64,000 bases of DNA, from contig NW_008705579.1 of assembly GCF_000186865.1 (NCBI RefSeq), positions 675,740-739,739 on the forward strand, written 5' to 3'. The notes under the pieces are model-generated. The model was not told the DNA's origin. It saw only the letters and a list, made by a program, of their open reading frames with translations, and did no database searches. This document shows positions 1-9,859 of this stretch, piece by piece (position 1 is the first letter of the stretch; each line of letters starts with the position of its first letter). Origin of the DNA: Aureococcus anophagefferens (Eukaryota > Sar > Pelagophyceae > Pelagomonadales > Pelagomonadaceae). The position numbers were made by a program, and so were the translations under genes.

Positions 1-157
1 TACCTATGCCTCTCCCTCTCCCTCGGCGAGTCCCCGTCCGCGAGGTCTCCGGCGAGGCGCGGCCGCGCCTCGCTCGCCGGTGCGCGCCTCGCGCCGCGGC
101 CGCCGACGAACCGGCCCACATCCACCTCGCGCGCGCGCGCTCCGCGGCCTCCGCGTG
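1..157. other. left edge, no gene supported
   Basis: GC-rich sequence downstream of the stop codon of the minus-strand hydrolase gene. The open frames here are antisense to that gene's 3' region and show no recognisable domain. It probably holds the 3' UTR and the edge of a neighbour outside the window. Confidence 0.4.
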
Positions 158-1613
158 TTAGCCGACCCTCGCCTCGCGCGCCGCCCCCGAGCCGACGGCG
201 GCGAGGATGGCCGCGTTGCACGCTTCCGGGTTCTCGAGGTGGATCTGGTGGCCCGCGTCCGGCACGAGCACGAGCTCCGCGCCGAGGTCGGCGACCGCGC
301 GCTCCGTGAGGCCGTTGAGCATCCAGTCGCGCTCGCCGTAGAGCACGGTCGTCGGCGGGAGCGACGGCGCGCGCGGGTCGTCGACGAGCGCGCGGCGCGC
401 GTAGATGCCCCGCAGCGCGTCGTCGCGGTCCGCGGGCTTGAACAACGTCGTCAGCACCCACTCGCTGCTCCCCGGCAGGGCGTTGATGTTGTAGAGGTAG
501 TCGGCGAAGGCGTCGGGCACGTCGCCCGCCCGGCGGTACAAATGCTTGACGACGGGCCGCGCGCGCCGGCTCTGGTCGCCCAGGAGCCGGATGAGCCTGT
601 GCCGAATTCAACCACTGGTTTGGGGGGTCCTGACCAAACTTGAGAATTCTCTAGCTCGGTCAAATCGAAGTCGATTCGGCTGATTTTTGGACAAATCGAT
701 TGCTCTCATCGAGTTCTCGAAGCCAAGCCGAAGAGTCCGGCGCAATCCGTTCAATTACGCGCACATTGAAGTCGGGTTGAAGATTTGATTTCCACGCAGG
801 GATGAGCGATTGGGGCGTGACGTGATAGTCCCACAACGCCACGAGCGGCCGCCCGAACGAGAAGCACGCGTAGCGCGGCCGCGCCGCGGCGGCGAGCGCC
901 GCTTCTAAAGCGTCGTCGTCCAGCCCCTCCGGGTGGCGCGGCACGCCCGCTGGCGACACGAGGACGAGTTTGTCGACGGCGCCGGGGTGGCGCAGCGCGT
1001 AGTGCGCGGCCAGGAAGCCGCCGACGGAGTGGGCGACGAGCGTGAACGGCGCGCCCGCCGGCAGCACGCGCCGCCGCCAGGCCTCGAGCGAGTCCGTGAA
1101 CCAGGCGACGGCGCCGTCGGCGACGTCGTCGTCGCCCGACGTCTCCGCGCGCGCGAGCGGCGTCGGCCGCGCCGCGCGCGCGAGCGGCGTCGGCCGCGCG
1201 GGGAACCCGCCCGGCCGGTCGCTGCAGCCCTGGCCGAGCCAGTCGAAGGCGAGGACGCGGCGCCGCGCGTCGACGGCTAGAGTCTCCAGGTTCCGGAAGA
1301 AGACGCCCTTGCCCGCGCCGAAGCCGTGAGCGACGACGATCGGCGACGCCGTCTCGACGCGCGGCGGGTCGACCGCGACCGTCGAGATCTTCACGGGGTG
1401 CGGGATCTGCGGGATGACGATCTCGGGCGCGAGCCGGTCGACGCGCGCCTTCGTCGTCGATTTGATGAGGAGCTCCTCCTCCGCCGCGAGCGCCTTGGCC
1501 AGGCGCGTCTGCTGCGTCGTCTGCGCGAAGAAGGTCGGCAGGAGGCTCCGGGGGAAGCGGCGCTCCCGGGGCGTCGCGGACGCGGCGAAGCGGCGGACGA
1601 TCATGCGTCGCAT
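158..1613 (-). CDS. ABHD4/5-type alpha/beta-hydrolase
   Basis: Alpha/beta-hydrolase of the ABHD4/ABHD5 (CGI-58) group, whose members act on N-acyl phospholipids or at lipid droplets. Exons 808..1613 and 158..596 join in phase 2 to give 414 aa. An HGFGAG oxyanion motif, the nucleophile elbow AHSVGG, an acid in YGERDWML and a histidine in DAGHQIHLENP form a complete triad. The serine is present, as in ABHD4, whereas vertebrate ABHD5 has lost it. The start is the ATG at 1613; a second in-frame ATG follows three codons on. The N-terminus is basic and could target an organelle. A type A introner interrupts the C-terminal third; exact removal restores PQSLIRLLG. Family assignment is firm; the substrate is unknown. 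Confidence 0.85.
597..799 (-). mobile_element. introner type A (203 bp)
   Basis: Element with flanking 8-bp duplications GGATGAGC at 589..596 and 800..807 (GCTCATCC in gene sense). The intron is 597..807 (211 nt), GC-AG, phase 2. In gene sense it begins CTGCGTGGAAATCAA and ends TTGAATTCGGCACAG. The two arms do not match each other perfectly in this copy. Confidence 0.9.
1150..1203 (-). repeat. 27-bp tandem duplication in hydrolase CDS
   Basis: Two copies of a 27-bp unit (core AGCGGCGTCGGCCGCG on the plus strand) lie head to tail inside the hydrolase coding region. They encode the repeated nonapeptide ARPTPLARA in a surface-loop position between the oxyanion and nucleophile motifs. Confidence 0.8.
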
Positions 1614-1813
1614 GGGTGCTTCGGGTCCGAATCTCAAAGCTTAATCGTCCTCCATCGATTGGTTCCGAGGCGCGAGCAGATCTCAACCAGCTTTTTGAGG
1701 TTTGTTGTGGCAATTTGGACGGCGCGACGAGCTGCTGCGAGGAGCAGCCGCGCGCGGCCTCGAGCGCCGCGGCTAGATCACGCGCGCGCGAGCTGTAAAA
1801 AAAACAGCAGCAG

Positions 1814-3756
1814 ATGGACTACATGCCCGACCCCAGCGCGCCGTCGCCGCCGCCGCCGCGGCAGCAGTCGCCGCGGTCCGACGCGACCTTGACCGGCGCC
1901 ACGCCGCCGCCGAAGCGGTCCAAGTGGAACTCGCGCACGGAGTTCCTGCTCGCCACGGTCGGCAATTGTGTCGGCGTCGGCAACGTCTGGCGCTTCCCGT
2001 ACCTGTGCTACCGCAACGGCGGCGGCTCGTTCCTCGTGCCCTACTTCCTCGCGCTCCTCCTGCTGGGCATGCCGCTCTTCCTCCTCGAGCTCGCGCTGGG
2101 CCAGCGCTTCGAACTGGGCGCGACGCACGCCTACGGCAAGCTGCACCGGCGGTTCCGGGGCGTCGGCGCCGCGGGCACCTTGATGGCCTACGTGTGCCTC
2201 TGGTACTACAACGTCATCCTCGCGTGGACCGTGGTCTACGCGGCGCACAGCCTGCGGCCGCGAGTGCCCTGGGGCGCGGACGGCGTCGACGCGGAGCGCT
2301 TCTGGGAGGCGCAGGTGCTCCACGAGTCGTCGGGCTTCGACGACTTCGGCGAGCGCGGGCCCGCGTCCGCGGCGCTCTTCTTCGCGCTCGTCCTCTCCTG
2401 GACGTGCCTGTTCCTCGCGACGCGGCACGGCGTCCACAGCGCGGGCAAGGTCGCGTACGTCGCCGCGACGGCGCCCTACGGCATCCTCGTGTTGCTGGTG
2501 ATCCGCGGGCTGACGCTCCGGGGCGCGGCCGAGGGCCTGAAATTCTACGTGAGGCCCGACGCGCGGAAGCTCGCGACGCCGCGGCCCTGGCTCGACGCGG
2601 CGAACCAGATCGTCTATAGCCTGGGCGTGGGCACGGGCCAGATGATCGCCTTCGGGAGCTACAACCCGGCCGACGAGGACGTCGTCGCGGACTCGCTCGC
2701 CATCGCCGGGGCAGGAAAAGAGTGCGACATTCCCAAGGCGCATCTCTCGGCCGTTTTCCGCTCGTTTCGGCTGATTTTCGGACGAGCGATCATCTCTCGG
2801 AGCGGTCTCGAAGCGTGGGTGCTTTTTCCGGAACGCGCGCGCGCGGACCACTCGCGTTGAAGCGAACTTGAATCACTCTTTACCCTGCCCAGGCCATCGC
2901 GGCGTTGAACTCGTGCACGTCGCTCTTCGCGGGCGTCGCGGTCTTCGCCATGCTCGGCCACAAGGCGCGGCGCGACGGCGCGGACGTCGGGGACGTCGTG
3001 GCGAGCGGCGAGGGCCTGGCCTTCGTCGCCTACCCCGACGGCTTATCTTCGTTGCCCGCCGCGGGGCTGTGGTCGTTCCTCTTCTTCGTCATGCTCTTCG
3101 CGCTGTGCCTGGATTCGGGCATGGCCATGCTCGAGTGCTGGACGACGATGCTGCGCGACTTCGGCGTCTTCTCCCACGACGCCGAGGAGCGGTGGACGGT
3201 GCTGGGACGGCGGCCGCGGAGCCAGGACGTGGTCGTCGGCGGCTCGTGTCTCTTCGGCTTCTGCGGAAGCCTGCTCTTCATCACGCGGCCGGGCATCTAC
3301 TGGTTCGCGCTCGTGGACCGCTACGTCATGTGGGGCGTCTTCCTCGTCGCCGCCGTCGAGTGCTGCGGCGTCGCGCACGTCTACGGCGCGCGGCGCTTCG
3401 CGGACGACGTCCGGAAGGCGACGGGCCGGGCGGTGCCGCGCTTCTTCCTCTTCGCCTGGAGCTGGGGCACGCCGGCCTTCTGCGTCCTCCTCGCGGGCGC
3501 GTCGTTCCAGAGCGCCTTCGCGGACTCGACCTACGAGGGCGCGCGGTCGACGGCGAGCGCCAAGGCCATCGGGTTCCTGCTCATGGTCGGGCCCGCGTGC
3601 CTGATGGCCGGCGGCGCCTTCGAGCGGCCGTCGCCGTCCTACTGCGCCGTCGAGAAGCCCGCCGCGAGCGTCGAGCTCACGGCCGTCGCGGCCGCGTCGC
3701 CGACGAAGGGGGGCGGGCGGCTCGCGCGCGCGGCGTCGGGCGCCGAGTTCGTGTAA
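1814..3756 (+). CDS. SLC6 family sodium-coupled transporter
   Basis: Neurotransmitter:sodium symporter (SLC6/NSS) family, plasma-membrane Na+-coupled uptake of amino acids or related small molecules. Exons 1814..2698 and 2893..3756 give 582 aa. The family signature in TM1 is clear (VGNVWRFPYLCYRNGGGSF), followed by many hydrophobic segments. After splicing, TM6-7 reads SLAIAALNSCTSLFAGVAVFAMLGH, which fits the family and confirms exact removal of the introner with its GC donor. The ATG at 1814 opens a short Pro/Ser-rich cytosolic N-terminus. The neighbouring hydrolase is divergent, about 200 bp away. The substrate cannot be read from the sequence. Confidence 0.92.
2707..2892 (+). mobile_element. 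introner type B (186 bp)
   Basis: TSD GCCATCGC is perfect at 2699..2706 and 2893..2900. The intron is 2699..2892 (194 nt), GC-AG, phase 0. It starts CGGGGCAGGAAAAG and ends CCCTGCCCAG. No GT lies near the 5' end, so a GC donor is required here. The second block of both arms reads GAGTG. Confidence 0.93.
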
Positions 3757-3859
3757 TTTGTTTGAGGTTGAGAGTGCACTAGTGCATGACGATGGGCTGC
3801 TCATAGGGTTCCAGGGCTGCGATTCGGCCTGCGACGGCCGACGCCGCGCTGCCGACGAG

Positions 3860-4714
3860 ATGACGGCCGCGTACCTGCTGCTGCTGCCGCTCCACGTCGC
3901 GGCGACCTGCACCGAGCCGGTCGAGACCTGGCTCCTGCACCACCGGCGGAGCGGCTCGACGAGCCTGCGCAACTGGCTGGCGAACCTCAGCGGCCCGAAG
4001 CGCTGGTTCTCGCTCCAGGTGTCGCCGCGCTACTTCAACGACACGGCGTCGGTGACGCCCGCCTGCTGGGACCTGGGTGCGCGCTACCGCGCGCTGGGGC
4101 GGCCGGCGCCGCGCGCCGCGGCGACGGTCACGCACCTCCGGGAGCCCCTGGCGCGCGTCGCGTCGGAGTTCGCCTACCGCGGCCCCGCCGGCGACGCCGC
4201 CGAGGCCTGGCGCGCCTGGCTCTCGCCCGCGGCGCGCTGGTCGCGCGACGGCCTCTACGGCCCGCCGGGCGGCCCGCGGGCGCGCTGGGCGCCCGTCGAC
4301 GACTACTACGTGCGGAGCCTCGCGCCGCGGGGCTGCGAAGGCGCCTGCGCCCCGGGCCCCGCCTTCGGCCGCATGGGCACGCTCGGCTGCGAGGTGGCTT
4401 GGCCGCCGCCGCGCCTCGGCGACGGCGACCTCCGGCGCGCGATGGACGCCGTCGAGGGCCACGTCGACGCCGTCGTCGTCGCGGAGCTCTCCGGCGACCC
4501 GGCGCTCCACGCCTGGCTCCTCGAGGACGTCCTCGGGGGCTGCGTCCGGCCCGAGGCGCCGCGGCGGCCGCCGAGCATGAACGCGCGCAAGGCGCGCTTC
4601 GCGGCGCCGCCGGCCGCGGTCCTCCCGGAGCTGCGGCGGCGCAACGCGCTGGACCTCGCGCTCTACGCCTGGGCGCGGAACCGCACGGCACATCTCATAA
4701 ACAAAAGTCGCTAG
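3860..4714 (+). CDS. secretory-pathway sulfotransferase-like protein
   Basis: Likely type II or secreted carbohydrate sulfotransferase of the Golgi, using PAPS. 284 aa from the ATG at 3860, intronless. A hydrophobic signal/anchor (YLLLLPLHVAA) opens the protein. It is followed by a 5'-phosphosulfate-binding-like loop (HHRRSGSTSLRNWL) and a 3'-phosphate-binding-like motif (HLREPLARVASEFAY), in the order and spacing of the Sulfotransfer_2 family. Paired cysteines (CEGACAP, GCEV) suggest an oxidising compartment. The stop codon overlaps that of the converging gene at 4711. The acceptor sugar is unknown. Confidence 0.72.
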   Translation: MTAAYLLLLPLHVAATCTEPVETWLLHHRRSGSTSLRNWLANLSGPKRWFSLQVSPRYFNDTASVTPACWDLGARYRALGRPAPRAAATVTHLREPLARVASEFAYRGPAGDAAEAWRAWLSPAARWSRDGLYGPPGGPRARWAPVDDYYVRSLAPRGCEGACAPGPAFGRMGTLGCEVAWPPPRLGDGDLRRAMDAVEGHVDAVVVAELSGDPALHAWLLEDVLGGCVRPEAPRRPPSMNARKARFAAPPAAVLPELRRRNALDLALYAWARNRTAHLINKSR

Positions 4715-5397
4715 CAGTTCGTCGCGGAGCGGTCGTGGCAGAGGTTCGCGATGACGTGCGTGTACTCGCCGACGTCGACGCCGAGCTCCGCGGCGACGTG
4801 GTGGAGCGCCGTGGCGAAGAAGTGGATGTTCTTCGGGAAGATGGACGCGTTCTGCATGCGGAGCACGGCCGTGCAGCAGAGCTTGCCGTCCTCGAGGAAG
4901 AGGTACAGCTCCCGGCAGCACTTCGTCTGGCCCTGGTCGCGCCAGTCGACGGCCTTGGAGCCCTCGGTCGCGAAGGGGATCGGGATCGTCGCGCGCTTCG
5001 AGTTGCCGTGGGTCTTAAGGCAGTCGATGGCGTTGGCGAGCTTCTCCGGCATGCCGTCGCGGTAGTCGCCCTGCGCGCCGCCGCGCTCCGGCGTCCGGTA
5101 CTTGGCGACGTCCTCGTCGGTGACGGCGTGGCCCATGTTCCACTTCGTGTAGAACTCGAGCGCGTCCCGCGGGAACAATTCCGTCTCGACGAGCGCGGCC
5201 CCGGGCGACGACAGGTCCTCGATGACGGCCATGTAGTTGTGGACCGTGTAGTCGCCGCCGGCCTTCGTGAGCTCGCGGATGTCGGCGTAGAGGTCCTTCG
5301 CCGTCGCGTGGCGCGGCAGCAGGTGCTGCATGGGGCTGTAGACCATGGTGCGGCGGCCGGCGGCGCGGACGGTCGAGCTGAGAGCGGTGCGGAGCAT
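4711..5397 (-). CDS. thymidylate-synthase-fold protein
   Basis: 228 aa, intronless; the start is the ATG at 5397 (MLRTALSSTVRAAGRRTM), which looks like a mitochondrial targeting peptide. The C-terminal half follows the thymidylate synthase pattern: a cysteine in TKCCRELYLFLEDGKL at the position of the catalytic Cys, then LRMQNASIFPKNIHFFATALHHVAAELG where TS has its RSxDxxLGxPFN segment, and GEYTHVIAN near the end. It is shorter than standard TS (about 260-320 aa) and the nucleotide-binding residues of that segment are not kept. It may act on a modified pyrimidine nucleotide or be a divergent mitochondrial TS. Fold assignment is moderate; function is open. Confidence 0.6.
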   Translation of the reverse strand: MLRTALSSTVRAAGRRTMVYSPMQHLLPRHATAKDLYADIRELTKAGGDYTVHNYMAVIEDLSSPGAALVETELFPRDALEFYTKWNMGHAVTDEDVAKYRTPERGGAQGDYRDGMPEKLANAIDCLKTHGNSKRATIPIPFATEGSKAVDWRDQGQTKCCRELYLFLEDGKLCCTAVLRMQNASIFPKNIHFFATALHHVAAELGVDVGEYTHVIANLCHDRSATNC

Positions 5398-5543
5398 CGA
5401 GCTGCCACAAGTCGCCGAATCGTCAACGCTAAAATCGTCTTTAATTGAAGGCAAAAGAGGAGCAACAACAACCGCGAAACTTTTGGTCACGAAAGCCCGC
5501 TCGTTCACAAGCTTCTCGAAGTCACGCCGCTGCCGCCGCCCAG

Positions 5544-6434
5544 ATGACGAAAACGACGCTCATCCGCACGTTCCGCTGCGTCGCCAAGTCCCACGCCGTC
5601 GCCTGCTGGCGCATGATCAAGGGCGCGCGCACCCGCGTCGTGCGCAAGCCGCTGGCGCCGCGCGCCGCCCAGGCCCTGGCCCGCTGCGGCGGCGCCGCGC
5701 GCGTGCCGGGCCTCGACTACGACGGCGCCGACGCCGCCCCGGCGGCGCTCGCGCCGCGCGCCGCGGCCGGCGTCGGGCCCGCGACGGCCTGCGGGACGCT
5801 CGCGGCGCGCGCGGCGCTGCGGGCGCTCGCGACGCCCGCGCCCAAGGCCCGCGCGTCCGCGCCCGGCGCGCCGGCCAAGGCGGCGCGCGCGGGCGCGCGC
5901 GTCCGCGCCGCCCCCACGCGCCTCGACCTCTGCACGGGCCGGCCCGACGGCGCCTGGCGCGACCCGTCCGCGAAGAAGGCCGTGACCTTCACGTACGTGG
6001 GTCGCGGCGACGCCTTCGCCAACAAGCACGGCGACGCCTTCGCGGCCCTCTACTGCTCCATGCTCCCGCGCATCCCGAGCTGGCACGTGCGCGACGTCGT
6101 CGCGGAGCGCCTCGCCGGCGGCTTCTACGCGCTCGACGAGGCCGGCGCCGTCGTCGGGGGCCTCGTCTTCCGCCGCGCGGCCGCGGACTGCTTCGAGGTC
6201 TCCTTCCTCTGCGTCGCGTCGTCCCACGGCGGCGTCGGCGTCGGCTCGACGCTCGTCGACAAGCTCGCGGCCCTCGCGCGGCGCCGCCGCGTCGCGCGCG
6301 TCGTCACGCACGCGGACGAGGACGCGGTCTCCTTCTGGGCCGAGCACGGCTTCGCCAAGGCCCCCGTGCCCAAGAAGCTCGACAAGTGGATCAACCACTA
6401 CTCGGCCTCGACCTTCATGGCCCTCGCGCCCTAG
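5544..6434 (+). CDS. GNAT-type N-acetyltransferase
   Basis: 296 aa, intronless, from the ATG at 5544. The first 120 residues are Ala/Arg-rich low complexity and could be a targeting or DNA-binding extension. The C-terminal part (from about residue 130) has the GNAT order: a beta strand FYALDEAGAVVGGLVF, then SFLCVASSHGGVGVGSTLVDKL, which matches the acetyl-CoA pyrophosphate loop (R/QxxGxG/A region), and an AVSFWAEHGFAKAP strand-helix typical of GCN5-like enzymes. The C-terminal DKWINHYSASTFMAL resembles the end of the PCAF/GCN5 acetyltransferase domain. No bromodomain follows. The acceptor is unknown. Confidence 0.7.
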   Translation: MTKTTLIRTFRCVAKSHAVACWRMIKGARTRVVRKPLAPRAAQALARCGGAARVPGLDYDGADAAPAALAPRAAAGVGPATACGTLAARAALRALATPAPKARASAPGAPAKAARAGARVRAAPTRLDLCTGRPDGAWRDPSAKKAVTFTYVGRGDAFANKHGDAFAALYCSMLPRIPSWHVRDVVAERLAGGFYALDEAGAVVGGLVFRRAAADCFEVSFLCVASSHGGVGVGSTLVDKLAALARRRRVARVVTHADEDAVSFWAEHGFAKAPVPKKLDKWINHYSASTFMALAP

Positions 6435-6457
6435 GGTGCGCCGCGTAAGGTCCGCCC

Positions 6458-8671
6458 CTAGTTGAGGAAGCCCCGGCCGAAGCCCGCGCCCAAAGCGCGC
6501 GCCTTCTTCCGCGCGGCCTTGGCCTGGGACGCGAGGGCCTCGGCGTCCCCGGAGATGTCGAAGTCACCGTCCTCGAGCAGCTCCATGGCGTCGCCGGCGG
6601 GCGCCGGCGGCGGCGCGTCGCGGTTCACGCGGAGGTGGCCAAAGGGCACCGTCGCGCGCGACTCCGGCGCTTTGGGCGCGTCGGGGAACTTGGCGCGCTC
6701 GGCCTCCTCGATGAGGTTCTTCGCCCGCACGTACTCGGCGCACTCCTCCAGGGACGGCTCGCCGTGGGTCCGCGCGCGCTTCGCGAGCTCCGCGGCGCGG
6801 ACCTTCGCCGCGGCGCGGATCTTCTCCGGGTCGTCGTCGGGCCAGGGCTTGCGCCGCACGGGCTCGTCGGTGTCGCAGGACGTGCAGACCAGGTCCGCGC
6901 GGAGGCGCTCGAGGTGCGTCAGGGGCTTCTTCGGCGGCGGCGCGGGGCCGTCGTCGATGCGCGACAGGTCCTCGACGACGGGCCTGCGTGGACATCAAAT
7001 CTTCGAGCCGACTTCACTGTGCGCGTAATCGACGGCTTCGACGCAATCTCTTTGGCTGTGCTTCGAAAACGCGACGAGAGCCATCGATTCGTCCAAAAAT
7101 CAGCCGAATCGACGTCGATGTGATCGAGAACGAGAGGTTTGACGTTTGGTGGGGACCCCCCGAACCAGCGGTCGATTTCCACGCGGCGACGGGCTCGTCC
7201 AAGTCCGCGGGGTCGACGTCCCGCCGACTCGTGTCGACGAAGTTCGGCGGCGGCGGCACGTCCAGCGCGCTGGCCTTGGCGATCCAGGACGCGGCCCAGA
7301 ACGTCTTCTTGCGCCGCCTCGCGTCCGCGACGTCGTAGTCGACCTGGGCAGCAAAAGGATGATTCAACGTCGCTTCAACGTGAGTGTTCCGCGCGCGCGC
7401 GTTCCGGGAGAAGCATCCACGCTTCGAGGCCGTTCCAAGAGATGATCGCTCGTCCAAAAATCAGCCGAAACGAGTGAAAAATGGCCGAGATCGAAGCCTT
7501 TGAAGTTGGGAATTTCGCTCTCTTTTGCTGCCCTGTAGTCGGCCAGCTTGTCGAGCACGAAGAACTTCTGCAGCTTCTCCCGCCACTCGAGCCACGTGCG
7601 CTGCTCCGCGTACTCGCCGTCGCGGCTCAGCGTGAAGCGGTCCGGCCCGTCGTCGCCGTCGGCGGCCTTGGGCTTCTTGCGCGCGACCCGGGCCTCGGCG
7701 ATGACAAAGGACCCGCCCGGCGTGAGCGACCGGCGGATCTTCGAGAGCGCGGCCTCGAGGAGGTCCCAGGGCACGTGCTTGAGGCTGTCCACCGCGAAGG
7801 CGCCGTCGAAGGTGCCGCCCTCGCCCTCGCCGAAGAACGACGCCTCGAAGAACTCCTGCTCGCGGAACTCGCACTTGAAGCCGACCTTGCGTTGTTCCGC
7901 GCGCGCCGCCGCGAGGCCGCACATGCCCGCGGAGCCGTCGACGCCGACGAAGTCGATGCCCACGCGGCTCCGCGCGAGCTCGACGGCGTCGCGGCCGCCG
8001 CCGCTGCCGAGCTCCAGGATGCGCAGGCCGTTGTGCGCGCGGCCCGCGGCCATCTTCGCGACCGCGGACTCGCGCTTCATCTTGTGGTCCCGCAAACTCC
8101 GAAACAAGAGCTCCGCCGGCGGGCTCAGGTCCTTCAGGGGGTCCTCGACCTCGGGCGGCGGGTCCGCCTCCCATTTCAGCGCCAGCGAGTTGAAGTGGGC
8201 CAGGGTCCGCGAGATCGCCACCGCCGCCGGGATTTTGGGGCCCCGGGGCCGCCGCCAGGCGATGTCCTGGTTCACCTTGATCTGCTCCTTCTTCGCGCGC
8301 TCGGCCCAGTACTCGCCCTGGTGGTCCGGCACCTCCATGACGAACTCGACGAGCTTCTCGCTCACCCAGCCGTGCACCGGCGAGATGATCAGCAGCCGGA
8401 GCGTCCCCGCGGAGTTGAGCGCGCGGTGCACGGCGACGACGTCGCTCATCGGCGCCAGCGTCTTGACGATGCGCGACTTGAGCTCCTGGTGCGTGCGCAC
8501 GATGGCCCCCTTGACGACGCGCTCGGGGATCTTGCACACCGCCGGCACCTTGAAGGCCACGGGCATGGCCGCGATGACGGCGCGCTCCTGGCCCGCCTCC
8601 TCGGCCTGCGCCCGCCGCGCCGCCTCGAAGACGGCGCCGTTGAAGTCCACGGGCTGGAGGCCGCCCGCCAT
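6458..8671 (-). CDS. class I SAM-dependent methyltransferase with charged C-terminal region
   Basis: Exons 7544..8671, 7195..7343 and 6458..6983 give 600 aa in one frame. The middle of exon 1 has a class I methyltransferase core: motif I LELGSGGGRDAVELA, motif II FVGVDGSAGM, a motif IV-like FDGAFAVDSLKHV and a post-motif SFVIAEARV. The N-terminal 200 residues and the charged, Pro-rich C-terminal 170 residues (with a CTSC pair) are not recognised. Two introners, one type B and one type A, leave a 149-bp exon between them. The ATG at 8671 is the first in-frame ATG. Methylation target unknown. Confidence 0.75.
6984..7186 (+). mobile_element. introner type A (203 bp), antisense to gene
   Basis: TSD CGACGGGC is perfect at 6976..6983 and 7187..7194. 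The intron on the minus strand is 6984..7194 (211 nt), GC-AG, phase 2. Both arms carry the variant GCGTGG (CTGCGTGG on the left; CCGCGTGG read inward from the right) instead of the common GTGTGG, an example of arm covariation. Confidence 0.9.
7344..7535 (-). mobile_element. introner type B (192 bp)
   Basis: TSDs TAGTCGAC (7336..7343) and TAGTCGGC (7536..7543) differ at one base. In gene sense the donor copy is GCCGACTA and the exonic copy GTCGACTA, so the donor is GC where the other copy has GT. The intron is 7344..7543 (200 nt), phase 0, restoring LDKLVDYDVADAR. Both arms share the private change GCAGCAAAAG. Confidence 0.9.
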
Positions 8672-8918
8672 GGCGTCGACACACGCCGCCGGAGAAAGAC
8701 GACTTCGATGGTGGAGCGTGTGGAGAGCGCCGAGGCGGGCTGCTGCAACTTACTACAAGATCATCGTGCAAGATCGCGAAACTTTGGGCAGCAAGGGCGG
8801 CCTCCGCCGCGCGTGGTTAGGATCTCGACATCGCTTGTCGTCCCATTGCTCCAGCCGTTCGCGCTCGCCCGCGCCTGCGCCGCCCCCGGATTTGCGTCCA
8901 CACACAGGGGCCGACCAC
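8672..8918. promoter_or_regulatory. divergent promoter region
   Basis: 247 bp between the starts of the methyltransferase (minus) and the IPT protein (plus). It must hold both promoters. It is slightly AT-richer than the flanking exons, but I see no TATA box or clear motif. Confidence 0.4.
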
Positions 8919-9841
8919 ATGATGCTGCGCACGCTGGTCGGCTGCCTCCTGCTCCGGGGCGGGGCAGCGCAGACGGGCGCGGACACGCTGGACCTGGGCG
9001 ACACGGTCGTGTCGACGGCGGAGAAGACGCGCGAGATCACGGGCGTGAGTCCGACCAGGGGCTCGAGCAACGGCGGCACGCGCATCCACGTCGAGGGCGC
9101 GGGCTTCGCGACGGAGTTCTTCGCGGGCAGCAACGCCGTCTACATCGGCAGCGACGCCGAGGGCTGGGCGCCCTGCGACGTCGTCGAGGGCGCCTGCACC
9201 GTGGACTGCGGCGGCGACAAGAAGATCGTCTGCGACACGGGCCCCTGGGTCGCCGACGAGGACTCGGGCTGGTTGGATGTTTGGGTCGTCGTCGAGGACA
9301 CGATCTCGACGTACGATATAATAAAAGAGAGCGCCTACGCGTACAAGGCCTCGACGGACGCGGACGTCCCCCAGTTGACGGGCGTCGAGCCGCGGCACCT
9401 GGGCGCCGGCGACGTCCTGGGCCTGCGGGGCCGGGCCTTTGGGGCATTTGTCTCGGACTACCGCGTGATCTACGTCGGCGCGGGCCGGCCGCCGCAGGGC
9501 GGCAACGTCGTCAACGGCTTCGACGCGGCGCGCACGACGCAGGCGCTCTGCCGCGCCGACGACCTCAACCTCGCCGTGAACGCGGACACGGGAAACGTCG
9601 ACGGCGCGTCGCTGCCCATCATGGTCGAGGACGCGGTCATCGGCCACAACTCGCCCGTCGCCGACGGTGCGCGAATCACCGCGCGTGCGGCCGCCTCGCC
9701 GCGCGGCGGCCGGGCGACTGCGCCGTCCGCCTCCTCGACGACGCGGTGCCCCCGCCGCCGCGGTCCTGGGCCGAGGAGATCGGCCCGCGCCTCGACGCCA
9801 AGGGCGAGGTCGCCCGGCCGCCGACGCCCGAACCCCAGTAA
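8919..9841 (+). CDS. secreted IPT/TIG-domain protein, 3' end unresolved
   Basis: The ATG at 8919 opens a signal peptide (MMLRTLVGCLLLRGGAAQ). An IPT/TIG immunoglobulin-like domain follows (ITGVSPTRGSSNGGTRIHVEG, with nearby Cys), then a second, weaker one (VPQLTGVEPRHLGAGDVLGL), as in PKHD1-like surface proteins. The frame is coding-like to about 9660. Beyond that it runs antisense to the next gene, while another plus frame ends at a TAA at 9839..9841, just before that gene's stop. No GY...AG intron links the two frames, so an assembly indel or an unusual intron is likely. Extracellular recognition or adhesion role inferred. Confidence 0.55.
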
Positions 9842-9859
9842 GACGAGCAGCAACAGAGG

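Noticed and set aside
597..807. Placing every intron exactly at the element ends using only element-borne GT and AG
   Set aside because: Many copies have no GT at the element start, and the result leaves duplicated residues. Starting at the GY of the upstream TSD restores each protein in all 20 cases.
2707..2892. Introners as CRISPR-like or regulatory RNA repeats
   Set aside because: They are dispersed, flanked by target duplications, in both orientations and always inside coding regions.
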